64,000 bases of DNA, taken from positions 1,736,001 through 1,800,000 of the forward strand of contig JACKQL020000002.1 in assembly GCA_018296165.2 (NCBI GenBank), given 5' to 3'. A program made the translations under genes and the position numbers. How positions within the stretch are numbered: the first letter of the stretch is position 1; every line of letters starts with the position of its first letter. This document shows positions 46,108 through 55,749 of the stretch, one piece after another. The stretch comes from Termitomyces sp. T153. Lineage: Eukaryota; Basidiomycota; Agaricomycetes; Agaricales; Lyophyllaceae. The notes below the pieces were generated by a model that made no database searches, was not told where the DNA came from, and worked only from the letters and a program-made list of their open reading frames with translations.

Positions 46108-47151
46108 ATGACAGTACCTTTCAAGGAAAATTGATAGGAAGTATTGGAAGCCCCCAATAAAAAGTGATGATTAACCCTAAATTCAAGCTGATGATAACTA
46201 TTATAATTTTTTAAAAAAATTAGATACATACTCAACAACTGTCCAAAAGTGAAGGATTACAGCAGTAAAGGCCAGAGAACAAAAACTACCAAATTATCAG
46301 TCAAGTACAGTCTTTAATAAGCAGGGAACATTTCTATCTTACCTGAATGAGAGCCACATATAAAATGGCTCAAATATAATTTGAAGATAAAATCCAATCC
46401 AAAATTCTAATGAAAGAACATGAAGATCAACTTTCAATCAACCCAGAGAAAGAGATCTACCTTAAAAGCAGAAAGCCAATAACTGGTTAGAAAAGAAAAT
46501 GGATAATACTTGAATTAGTTCTCAGACAAATATAGAAAAAGCATACCTGCAAAGCTACTGAACACTCAGAAAAGGAGCCTAATGAAGAATGTAGTGAAGT
46601 CTGATTTCAGCCATGATTAGTCCATAAAAGTTACACTCAGAAAGGGAGTATACCTAGCCCAATTCAGCTTCAATATAGAAACAACCACGAAAATCAGCCA
46701 TTGAACAATTAAGCAAAGAAAAGAAAGCTCACCTGAAAGAAGAGAAAGCTACTCAATGCTCAGAAAAAGTCTAAAGAAGGATGCAATAGTGAAAATCTGG
46801 TTATCAGCTATAATCAGTGATTGGAGATGACAAAAAGTAGAGCATACATGGCCAGTTAAGTGTAAAAACCTCCAAAAGAGGGTCAGTAGAGTCTATCAGG
46901 CCAATCAAAGTTTCTTCTCACAGTATCAGAGCAGAGAGAATGGTTGATGCTTCAGATTGGAAAGAGAGGTCAAAAGAAAGAGTGATTCAGTGCAATGATT
47001 GATCTTTGCCACACACCAAAGGAAAAGGCCGAAAATTAGAGGCCAGCCAAGTTATGTAATTTTACATAAGCATTACATAAGGAATCTTCCCAGGTTATTG
47101 GAAAGATTGAGGCACAGCCACTTTCCCAGGGGTCGTTGCATAGTATATAGA
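46108..47151 (-). promoter_or_regulatory. Helitron 5' region: untranslated leader and promoter
   Basis: Non-coding AT-rich sequence from the Helitron 5' end to the ORF. It holds degenerate direct repeats: text around 46548-46640 (GCTACTGAACACTCAGAAAA) recurs near 46738-46830 (GCTACTCAATGCTCAGAAAA), about 190 bp apart, and weaker copies seem present to 46450. No clear TATA box was found. Confidence 0.5.
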
Positions 47152-48337
47152 TGTCAGTGAATTTAGAGTACTTCAGGGAACTACTTTGTGTAGGGTCCTT
47201 TTTCCTATAGTTAGTTCGGGGTGGCTCCTATGCTGGGGGTTTCTTCATGGGAGGTGGCGGAGTCTGGAGTTTAGGTTCAGGAGTGGCATGCGGGGAGGGT
47301 CGGCGTCAAGGGTCCTCAATGTCAGGGGTTCCAGATTGTGTGGGAGAAGGTGTTGAAATAGCGGCGTGGTCCGGAGTTGTCCCTTGTCGAGAGTGGGGTG
47401 CTGTGGTTCTCCTTGTTAACTTTGGGGCTGTGCTTTAGGCGGCGGGGTGGAGGGTGCGTAGCCATTCTTTTCCTGACCATCTAGAAGCTTGGGGATGTCT
47501 TGGTCTTGTTCCGGGGTTGTCGGGGTTGGGTTGGAGGTGTCAGGGCCCCTTTATTTGTTGAGCAGGGGTGACGGCCGAGTCGACCGAGGTCCGGAAGCAG
47601 GTTCTGGAGTTGGAGCATAGCCTAGGTCTGGGGTTCTTGCTCTGTTGTTGGGGTTGTTGGGTCGAGCTTGATTTTGGTGGTTTTGGGGCCAGTTGTCAGA
47701 GGGCATAGTTCCTTGGGGGTGGTTGGGGTGAGGGTCAGGGGGTCGATAGTAGGGTTCAGTGATGTTGTTGGTGATTAGTCGCATTCGTCAGTCTGTGGGG
47801 TTGCTAGTGGGTCGGTGGATCCACAGGCGGGCTTTGGGGAAGCGCGTTCTCAGTGGTCTCATCGTGGCTGGTGATCCTCATGCAATGGGTGACTGTTTCG
47901 CGGTGGGTTGGCATTATTGTTTGTTGGAGGGTTGGCATGGTGCTGGAGACATTGTTGCTCATTTGGTCAGATGGTCGCCAGGTTTTAGGATGCTGTTCTT
48001 TGGGTGATGTCGGGGTCAACTTTGTGTGAGGGAATGGATTTGGTGGAGAGGGTAAGGGTGGAGTGGGAGATGATTTGATGGTCTGCGTGAGGGGTTCGAG
48101 GTTGGGTGTGGGTTGGGGAGGGTGTCCATGGGGGGAGCCGTTGTGTGGATGTAACTGGAGCAGAGGGGACGTTTGGTGTCGGATCCGCGACTCAATGTGC
48201 CTCGGCAAATTGGGCAGGGCCGTATGAATCATAAGGGTTTCCAGGCATGGGTAGACCATAAATATCGGAGTTATTTGATTGTGTGTGCAGAGATAATGCA
48301 GGCATCATGGACGGGGTAAGGTAGAGTCTTGATATCA
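47152..48337 (-). other. Leader region of the LARD-like element
   Basis: CpG-rich sequence between the Helitron and the 5' LTR. Minus-strand frames are short and rich in Pro, Thr and His (for example 47804-48259), like the Pro-rich N-terminal leader of gypsy gag genes, but interrupted. No motif recognised. Confidence 0.45.
48325..48335 (-). promoter_or_regulatory. Primer-binding site, possibly self-priming
   Basis: Two bases after the 5' LTR the minus strand reads ATATCAAGACT. This is exactly complementary to AGTCTTGATAT at the predicted transcript start inside the LTR (48911-48901). Eleven complementary bases between mRNA 5' end and primer site is the arrangement used for tRNA-independent self-priming in Tf1-type elements. 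The usual tRNA-type TGGTATC... start is absent. Confidence 0.6.
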
Positions 48338-49449
48338 TGTCAGGTTCCGCTGACCCCGGGGGCTCAGCTGCACTGGGCGAGTCCTTACTAGGTGGGCGTG
48401 ATCCCCTTGCACTGGCAACCGAACACTCGAAAGCGTTCTGGGCACTGATGGCTTGTGTGGATAGTCGGTGGGATGTGATCCGGACAGGTCTGGGGAGGTC
48501 CGGAGAAGTCGGGTTGCGAGGAAACAGGACGGGCTTGGCAGGGTTCAGGCAGAAGACCGTATGGGAGATTTGTGGATGCGAAGGAGTAGGCAGCTACGCA
48601 ATCAATGGGAGCAGAGCCAGGGTTTGATGGAAGATCAATTGGAGTTGATGGAGTCTGGGACCGAGCAAAGAGTGAGGTTTGGACCTGGTGAAAGAGTGTC
48701 AGGATTTGTAATCGTAATCGCAGAGTTCGTGAGGTTGTTAAGTTTGAGGAAGACTTGGGCACAACGGCTGGACAAAGTCACTGAGACAGCGTCGGATGAA
48801 AAAGACCGGGAGACTGAGATAAGACCAGGAGACTGAGAGTAAGGAAAACAAAACACAAAACACAAGAAGGAAACAATCAGACCATAGGTAACATTAAGCA
48901 ATATCAAGACTAGAGTACAAAGAGCTACTCGACGTCTTATATACTGACTACTGGAGAACTTCGGAGTACGTTGGCTGCGGCGGCAGGGCTTGGCGGAACT
49001 CGACAGAGTGGGTGGGTGTTGGTTGCAATCAAGGGTTGGGCCGCGCTGATACATTGATGGGATCATTTGGGAATGTGGGTCACCCCAAGGTTGTTGTGAT
49101 ACTCCGGAATGGGTCAGAGGAACCAGGGTGTTGAGTTGATGATGGGTGGCGAAGATTGGGAACAGCGGGGGTGGTTCTTGGGGTTCAGGAGATCCAGGGT
49201 AAGTGTCAGTGGCTGCGGGGAAGGCGTCAAAGTTGGCCAGGGGGCCGTCAGAGTTAGCTGGGGAGGCATCAGAGTTAGCCGGGGAGGCATCGGAGTTAGC
49301 CAGGGAGGCGTTGGAGTTAGCCGAGGTTGTGTCGGAGCTAACCAAAATAGGCGTGGGGCATGGGTGAAGGTTCAGCGGAGTGTCGGGAGTTTTGGGGAAT
49401 TGGGAGGTTGCTGGACAATGTGCAGGGATCCAGGGGACGAGTCATGACA
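48338..49449 (-). repeat. 5' LTR of the LARD-like element
   Basis: TGTCAGG...ATGACA ends on the plus strand, TATA box at 48943-48937 on the minus strand and transcript-start motif 48911-48901. Four 21-bp minisatellite units lie at ~49247-49330. Divergence from the 3' LTR, mostly at CpG, shows the insertion is not brand-new. Confidence 0.88.
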
Positions 49450-50470
49450 ATACTCATGGCCCAGGTGGCACAGAAACCATCCATCTTGAGGTCCCTGCAG
49501 GGGCTGTTGTCAACCTTGATTGAGGATTTCTTCAGCATTGTAGGGTTATACAGGGAAGATTTTCCACTGCTATTCAAGTTGAGCCCCCATCTGGATCCAG
49601 CAATCAAGTCAGTTGTGAGCTGGATCCACTTCTTACTGGGCAATGGTGGACACATGAAGTCAAAATTGTTCATGGAGATTTCATAGCAGGAAGATTGATG
49701 AGGCTCACAAAACATATCATCTTGGCATTGTTACCATTGGCTGTAGAAGCAATCAAACAAAACAAGGAGAAAAAAGAAAAAGTAATGTTAGGAGTGGAAG
49801 CAGTTGAAGTTCAGGCAAAGGTTGAACTTGAAGACAAGGCCACTAATTTGGCTTAAGCAAAAGAAGAGAAACTGCTCTCTAAGGCAGCTGCAGATGTAGA
49901 AGCTTTGAGTAGTACCCAATCAACTAGTGACACTCCTGTTATGGCAACACAGATCACTCAAGATGAAGCAATGGATGATGCAATAACTACTGCCTCAACC
50001 AATACTGATGCTGATATGGTTGATGCCATCACCACTCATGCTGGAACTTCTGCTGATGCAAGCTCCTCAGTACACCCCTTAGTACAGTCAGCTGGATTAG
50101 AGCAGCTGAGCACATTATGGTTTTAATCCATGGTAGTCTTAATATCACAGACACTGGCATCAACCCTACTTTTTTGGAAGCTCTGCCTGATGATATGAGG
50201 GAAGAGGTTCTGAATCAGCACATTCACAACCAATGCGCTGCCAGAGTGGAATGCCCTGCTAACTCACAGATTAGCTCTGAATTTCTCAATGCTTTACCTC
50301 CAGAAATATGTGCCAAAACCATACAGCAAGAAGCTGCATAGAGGGCTTGTGCACTTAACAGTGGGGGGCCAGTAGAGATTGACAATGCTAGTTTTCTTGC
50401 CAGTCTTGATCTGACACTGTGCCAGACTGTCCTCATGGAACAAGGTGAAGGATTCATCCAAACTGCACAT
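49450..50470 (+). pseudogene. TOM1/HUWE1-like E3 ligase fragment, C-terminal-half region
   Basis: Right of the LTR element the plus strand reads KPSILRSLQGLLSTLIEDFF (49479-49538), PLLFKLSPHLDPAIKSVVSW (49565-49624), RLTKHIILALLPLAVEAIKQ in a shifted frame (~49697-49755), an acidic MDDA.TTASTNTDADMVDA stretch, then NITDTGINPTFLEALPDDMR with EEVLNQH (50138-50220) and SSEFLNALPPEICAKTIQQE (50273-50332). The last two blocks are the highly conserved FLEALPDDMREEVLNQH and EFLDALPPEIR segments upstream of the HECT domain in TOM1-type ligases, so this identification is good. The HECT domain itself is missing. Several stops show loss of function. Confidence 0.75.
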
Positions 50471-50519
50471 CACTTGTCATGCAATGTGATGTGTCATTGA
50501 TTGTTTTGTTTTCTGTCAT

Positions 50520-51035
50520 GACCAGCAAGTATCCAGCAGTTGTCAGCTACATGCTTGTCAACCAAATCAGTGGCAGCAGGTTCTCTATATACATATGTCA
50601 CAACAATCACACACAATCCCTCATTTCCCTCCAGCATTCTGCACCATCAACTTTTCAATGCACCTCATTGCTGCCTGCAAGCTCATCACATTCACCCCTG
50701 CCACCTGCAAATCCACTGAGAAGGAAATGCACATCCACTCTGTCCTCAAGCACCTCCATGTCCTCAAGTTTCTCAATGCCATCATGGTTGAGACCAAACA
50801 TGTGCACTTGTACATGTCAGGGATCTACATGCTGATGGAGCTTGCAAGCAGTGGTAATCTGTTTGACAAAATCAGTGTGTTGCTTGGCTAGGTGGTCACA
50901 CTTCATTCATGTGTCTGCTCAAAGTCCCAGATGTGGGAATCAAAGACAATGTAGTGCACCTCTACTTTAACCAGCTGCTTTCTGGCATAGTTTGTCAATG
51001 TTTTTTCTTATTGTCTCTATGCACTTGCTTGTAGG
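50520..51035 (+). pseudogene. CHK1-like checkpoint kinase N-lobe fragment
   Basis: CHK1 is the Ser/Thr kinase of the DNA-damage checkpoint. Plus-strand text gives LVNQISGSRFS (a decayed glycine loop, 50553-50585), AACKLITFTP (50673-50702, VAACK-type lysine), EKEMHIHSVLKHLHVLKFLN (50719-50778), YMLMELASSGNLFDKIS (50825-50875) and, after a gap, PDVGIKDNVVHLYFNQLLSG (50925-50984), matching the CHK1 N-lobe to helix E. It ends at a GT...AG intron (50987-51034) whose acceptor is followed by one base and then the chromovirus LTR. The catalytic loop is not found on the other side of the element. It begins only ~50 bp after the TOM1-like fragment, although the two genes are unrelated. Confidence 0.65.
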
Positions 51036-51950
51036 TGTCATGACCCACTTTCCAGGCCTCTGTCATCACTCCCAGCCCCCTTGTTCCCCCAGAGTCCTTT
51101 CCAATGCCCTGCCCAACTTCTCCAACTCTCTGTGCCAACCCTGGGTAACTCCGATGCTTCCTCAGCAAACCCTGACAACCCCCTGGCCAACTCCAATGCC
51201 TTCTCCGCAGTCATCAACAGTTCTCCTGAGTCCCTAGAACCCTCCCCTACTGTTTCTGACCCCATCATACACCTCCGACCCCCTCTACCCTAGTTCTCAA
51301 CCTGCTCTGAAGCACCATGACAACTCCAGAATGGCCTGTATCCCCAGCTGATCCCATCAGAATATTACCACAGCCTGCCCCTTGATCATACCCAACACCC
51401 ATTGACTCTGCATAGGCTCATCAAGTCCCGCTGCCATACCCACCATCCTCTGGAAGCTTTCCAGTAGTCAGTATATAAGTCATAGAGTAGCTCCTCATAC
51501 TCTAGTCCTGATATTACTTGCATTTACTGGTTTCTTGTGTCTTGTGTTTTGTTCTGTCTCTGTTTCTATTTTTAGTCTCAAATCTATCTCTTTCTCTGTC
51601 TTGTCTTGCCTCATCTCCATCTTGTCTCAACTGTCTATATTTTCTTTGTTTCTCCAAGTTCCTTCCATCCCCGACATCAGTACAAACTCCATGCACATGC
51701 TACAATCCCTGAACATTCTTACAACAACTCTGGACCTCACTCTTTGCTTGGCCCCAAACCCATCAAGTCTTACTTGATCCCTCATCAAACTCTGGCTCTG
51801 CCCTTGTCTCTAGTAAAGCCTCTGTCTACCCCACAATCTATTTACACACTTAAGAACTTGTTCCTGATGCCTGCCCAAGCCCAACATTAATACACTTGGT
51901 CTTAGACCCTGGACTACTCCAGACTTGCTCAGACTGTTCCCCTTAGCTTT
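51036..51950 (+). repeat. 5' LTR of the chromovirus (3' edge lost)
   Basis: Begins TGTCATGACCC one base after the CHK1-like intron. TATA box TATATAA at 51472-51478 and start motif AGTCCTGATAT at 51504-51514. Similarity to the other LTRs fades near 51935-51950 without reaching an ending TGACA, and no primer-binding site follows, so the LTR end and leader were deleted. Confidence 0.75.
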
Positions 51951-52152
51951 CCCTTGCAAGTCTTTCCACTCCATGCCAACTCTAGAGTGCTAGGTTATAA
52001 GCACAAAACATATGCACTGTTCTACCCAGGCCCCCCTGCAGATCAGTATGTCCCCTGCCACTAGACTCCTGACCCCAACCAGGCATTCTATGCCCCCTCC
52101 ATCAGCCAGAAAATTTCCCTGAGCTGGTGCTACCCTCCAACATTTTCTGCCA

Positions 52153-54342
52153 ATGGTAGCAACCCCCATATATACCCCAGAGGATACTCCACAGTGCCCC
52201 CTAACCCTGCCTACCTTTTCCCTGCCCACTACTATGCATACCCAGTCCCCACTGCAGCTCCAGCCCCTCTGGAGCACCCAGATAATTATTCTCTTCCTTG
52301 TCTGCCATTCTCCACTCAAATTCCCCCTTCCCTCAGATAGCAAAGGGTCAAAGCCTATGTCCAACAGTGCAACAAAGTCCTTTGTTTCCTCCACCTCTCT
52401 GCCATGGCCAAGATGCACTCATACCCTCCTCATTAACTTAGGCTATTCCAACACCCCAGCAACTCTAGAAGTTTGGGCAGATCAACTCCTCAACTTTTAC
52501 AAATGCTATTCACAAGGAAATCTCCCAGAAACAATGCAAGGCATCCTGGACATCAATGCTAACTTACAGAACAAGCTCTGCACATGGGTCAAGGAAATCC
52601 ACACTAGTCTGAACTCCCGCCCATTCGAAGACCCTCTGGACCCCTTCCACTCCTTCCATGTGCAATGTGAGGAACTCATAGGGACACGTAGCAAAGCTCT
52701 GCCTCCCATTCCCTGCCAGCAGGAAGAACTCAACGTGGCCTCCAGCATCTTGAAGAACCTCAACCTCATGGAGGGATTGTTCAACCAACCTGCTGCCCAC
52801 ACCTTGGCCCTCTCTGCTTGCCCCCAGGCCAACTCCAACCCCAGTGCCTTCCATACCTGGGATCAGCCCACCACCCCCAAACCCCATATGCAATGGCCAT
52901 CCCCATGCATCAATGATGACAACTGGACTCTCTCCTACATCAATGAACTTGGTAATCCCATCAACAAGCCTGCCCCATACAATGACCCTCCACAAGACAG
53001 ACCTCTCCATTTTGATCTCCATGCCCCCTGTACCAACATGCCTCCACCCTGCCAGAATGTTGCAGCCCCTCCAAGACAGCCCATGGGCCCTAGAGCACCC
53101 TGACCCCCTTTTCCCGCTAATTTCTCTCACTCTCCACCTTCCACCTGTCCCAATGCCCAACCCTCCTACCGACACCAATTACTTTGGACCCTCCACTCCT
53201 GGAGGACTCCCTCCCCCTCCCCCTCAATAGGCTCCTGGGCCTCTTCTGGGTAATGTGGGGCAGCCATTCAGTGGCAGACCTCCCAATGGTAGACCACCTG
53301 GAGGATGGAGCCCAGCTATGGACAACTTTTCCCCCCCCAGCGCAGCAATAGAAACAACAACTACTACTACTACAATGCTGGACCCCCACCCCAAACCCAA
53401 AACACCCAGGATGACACTTGCCATGCACTGGCTCAGGAAGAAAAACTTGACATTCAGAAGCCCAGACCCTTCACTGGTCATGATCCCCAGAAGTGGCACA
53501 TCTTTCTAACCCAATGTCTAACAATGTTCCAAGCTAAGCCCATTAACTTCCAGCTTGAAAGCTCATGAGTGGCCTTCGCTGCATCATATTTGCAGGAGAT
53601 TGCTTGATCCCAACAACCCCATGCTCTCTAATTGGCTTGCTTTCACCCAGGAATTCTTAAGTAAGTTTGGTGTCTTTGACACTGTAGTGGAGGTAGAGGA
53701 AAACCTCTTCAACCTTTGGATGCACAACAACAAATGTTTTACAACCTTCATCATACAATTCAAATAGGAAGCCTACAAAACCAGGTGAAACTACAATGCC
53801 CTCCACTTCACCCTCTGTCGTGCTCTGCCTCAATGGATCAAGGACATCCTCCACCTTGCACCCAAGCAAACCACCTATGATTGGTACAAGGCACTTATTA
53901 CCCAGGTTGACCAACATTACTGGGAAGACTGGAGTGAGAACATAGCACCCCAGACTTTGTGGAATACCTCTGGCAACACCAACTGGCAGGCCAAAGCAAC
54001 CAATGGCACTTGACCCTCAACTTCTGCCAACCCTGCCAACCCTGTGCCCCATTTCCCTCCAAGCTGGGGACCTTCCAGCACTAATTGACCCCAGGACAGC
54101 ACCCCCCTGCCCAACTCAATGCCACCAACCTCCATGAGACCCCAGAACTCTGGGACGCTGACCTCAATGACCACAATGACATTCTGGACTCCACCAATGA
54201 CCAAGAGGCCCTATGCACAAACAAGATTTGGAATAGGCCATGGATCAACATACCAGAGGAAACTCAGGAGAAACAATGGAAAGAAGGCACATGCATCCTA
54301 TGTGGTGAGCAGAGACACCTTATTCGCAGGTGTCCTGAATAA
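52153..54342 (+). pseudogene. Chromovirus gag: leader, capsid and CCHC zinc knuckle
   Basis: A 316-codon frame opens at 52153 with a Pro-rich part and helical middle (NLPETMQGILDINANLQNKL). After stops the capsid core follows: PRPFTGHDPQKWHIFLTQCL with FQAKPINFQLES (53460-53560), then broken text to ~53990. The nucleocapsid knuckle CILCGEQRHLIRRCPE (C-x2-C-x4-H-x4-C) lies at 54292-54339. The RPFTGxDPxK...FLxQC block is the usual start of capsid in mushroom gypsy elements. In-frame stops in the capsid (for example near 53568 and 53606) and a shift before the knuckle make it non-functional. Confidence 0.8.
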
Positions 54343-54494
54343 CAGGTGATGGGATGCACCATGTGGACAATTGACAGAGAAGACTGTGATTACCAGTTTA
54401 CAAAAAACAAGTCAGTGGTTTAGGTCTTGAAGATGCACTAGACCACAGACCAGACCCTGACATCTTCTCTGCCCTGGCCACACTTCTGCACACA

Positions 54495-54758
54495 ATGGTA
54501 CTTGCTATGGACAACCTTCCAGCACACCTCCCCTCCCACTCCTCTACCACCCTTCTCCTCCACACCACTCTCCCCTTCTCTGACCACTTCATTCCCACAC
54601 TAGTTGACAGCAGCACTACAGATAACTTCATCAATAAAAACTTAGTGGCGCTCACTCTCCACCACCTCCGATGCCTCCCCACTCCAATCCCCCTCAAGCT
54701 CTTCAATGGTGACCCCACCCCTGCCAGAGATATCACACACTGCCTAGAAACAACATGA
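54495..54758 (+). pseudogene. First retropepsin-like protease unit
   Basis: The frame contains HFIPTLVDSSTTDNFINKNL with the active-site Asp at 54606-54608. Retropepsins normally have D-S/T-G; here the third residue is Ser, so the motif is altered. The flap and C-terminal part continue in the next frame as LWLLITKLHPSAPVVLGFFW with NPHIDWPSLTL (54783-54890), the typical end of a pepsin-like unit (ILG..WL...P.IDW). A second complete unit follows directly. Confidence 0.65.
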
Positions 54759-55440
54759 CATTCACCAATGGACAACAACAAGAACTCTGGCTACTCATCA
54801 CAAAACTACACCCCTCTGCCCCTGTTGTTTTAGGCTTTTTCTGGCTCTGCTCCACCAACCCCCACATTGACTGGCCCAGCCTCACCCTCCACCTCAACCA
54901 GGACAATCCCACTGACTCTGGACTAGTGCCCTTTAATGTCTCACTCTCCTCCAAGAACTCCAAGACCACAATTGACCATCCCTGGACTCCCCCGCAGCTC
55001 TGCTCTAGGTCCATGCAGTTGTTTGTCATCAATGTCCAACTTGATGGCTTGCCCAAGGTACTCCCTGCCCTTGTTGACAGCAGCACCTCCAGTACCTTCA
55101 TCAGCAGTCGACTCGACCTCTGATGCAACAATCTTGACAAACTCCTTGAGCTTCAACTCTTCGACAGAAGCCCTGCCACTACAGGGATCACTCAATACCA
55201 TGACAACACTCTCACCCATGACAATGATCTGCAGTTCCAGGCCTGGCTCCTTGTCACCCAACTCCACCCATTGACCCCAATCATGCTCAGACTCTCATGG
55301 CTGCAAGACGTCAACCCTGACATTGACTGGAAAAACCTCACCATTCAATTTCCTAGTCCTGAAGCAAGTCTAGCAGCTGCCATCCCCCTCCACCTCCAGT
55401 CTATCTCGGACTCTGATGTCTCTGACCCCAGTGCCAACAC
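54759..55440 (+). pseudogene. End of unit 1 and second retropepsin-like unit
   Basis: After the end of the first unit, LPKVLPALVDSSTSSTFISS appears with Asp at 55076-55078, followed in shifted frames by LQLFDRSPATTGITQYHDNT, QAWLLVTQLHPLTPIMLRLS and WLQDVNPDIDWKNLTIQF (to ~55350). The layout repeats that of unit 1 (VDSST, loop, WLL.T.LHP, .DW), so the protease domain appears duplicated in tandem. Retropepsins act as dimers, so a fused pair is conceivable, but both copies have DSS in place of DSG. Confidence 0.55.
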
Positions 55441-55749
55441 CTCCAGAGCAACTCAAAGCTCCTCAACCTCCAATAGTGACCTAGAAGGCAAAGAAAACGC
55501 AACCCCACCTCGGTCACCCTCAATCAAATTATGATGGCTGCCTTCCAACATACCTTGGAATTGATACAAAGGCCTGTGGTACCCCAACCAGTGATGCTCA
55601 ACCCCTCCAACCGACCCTGCCACTCTGGACACAACTGCTACCACCCTGTCGTCCACCCCCATCAATTCCAGAAACCTTGACATTAAAATCATTGGTGCTG
55701 TTCCCTTTGCATGCATCTTATAAGATGGCACCCCCACCTTCCCGTTACA

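Larger units (their letters stand above)
39350..47151 (-). mobile_element. Helitron (Rep/helicase rolling-circle transposon), 7.8 kb
   Basis: The minus strand starts TCTATATACTATGCAACG at 47151, a classical Helitron 5' end, and finishes with a strong palindrome ending CTTG at 39350. The host bases would be A before the 5' end and T after the 3' end, as expected for insertion between A and T without duplication. It encodes the full Rep-helicase, has 11 subterminal 59-bp repeats at the 3' end, and sits inside the LARD-like element. CTTG instead of the usual CTRR makes the 3' end the less certain one. Base composition (AT-rich, few CpG) contrasts with the LARD around it. Confidence 0.82.
34146..49449 (-). 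mobile_element. Non-autonomous (LARD-like) Ty3/gypsy-family LTR element, 15.3 kb, with nested Helitron
   Basis: LTRs of 1274 bp (34146-35419, 3') and 1112 bp (48338-49449, 5') begin TGTCA and end TGACA and are flanked by the 5-bp direct duplication ATACT (34141-34145 and 49450-49454). TATA boxes, primer site and polypurine tract put the element on the minus strand. Without the Helitron (39350-47151) the internal part is about 5.1 kb and contains no gag-pol I can recognise, only an antisense ORF beside the 3' LTR and GC-rich, proline-coding text. LTR ends and the 3' internal ~35 bp match the chromovirus at 51-62 kb, which is its likely source of enzymes. CpG content is high, so it is younger than its surroundings. 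Confidence 0.85.
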
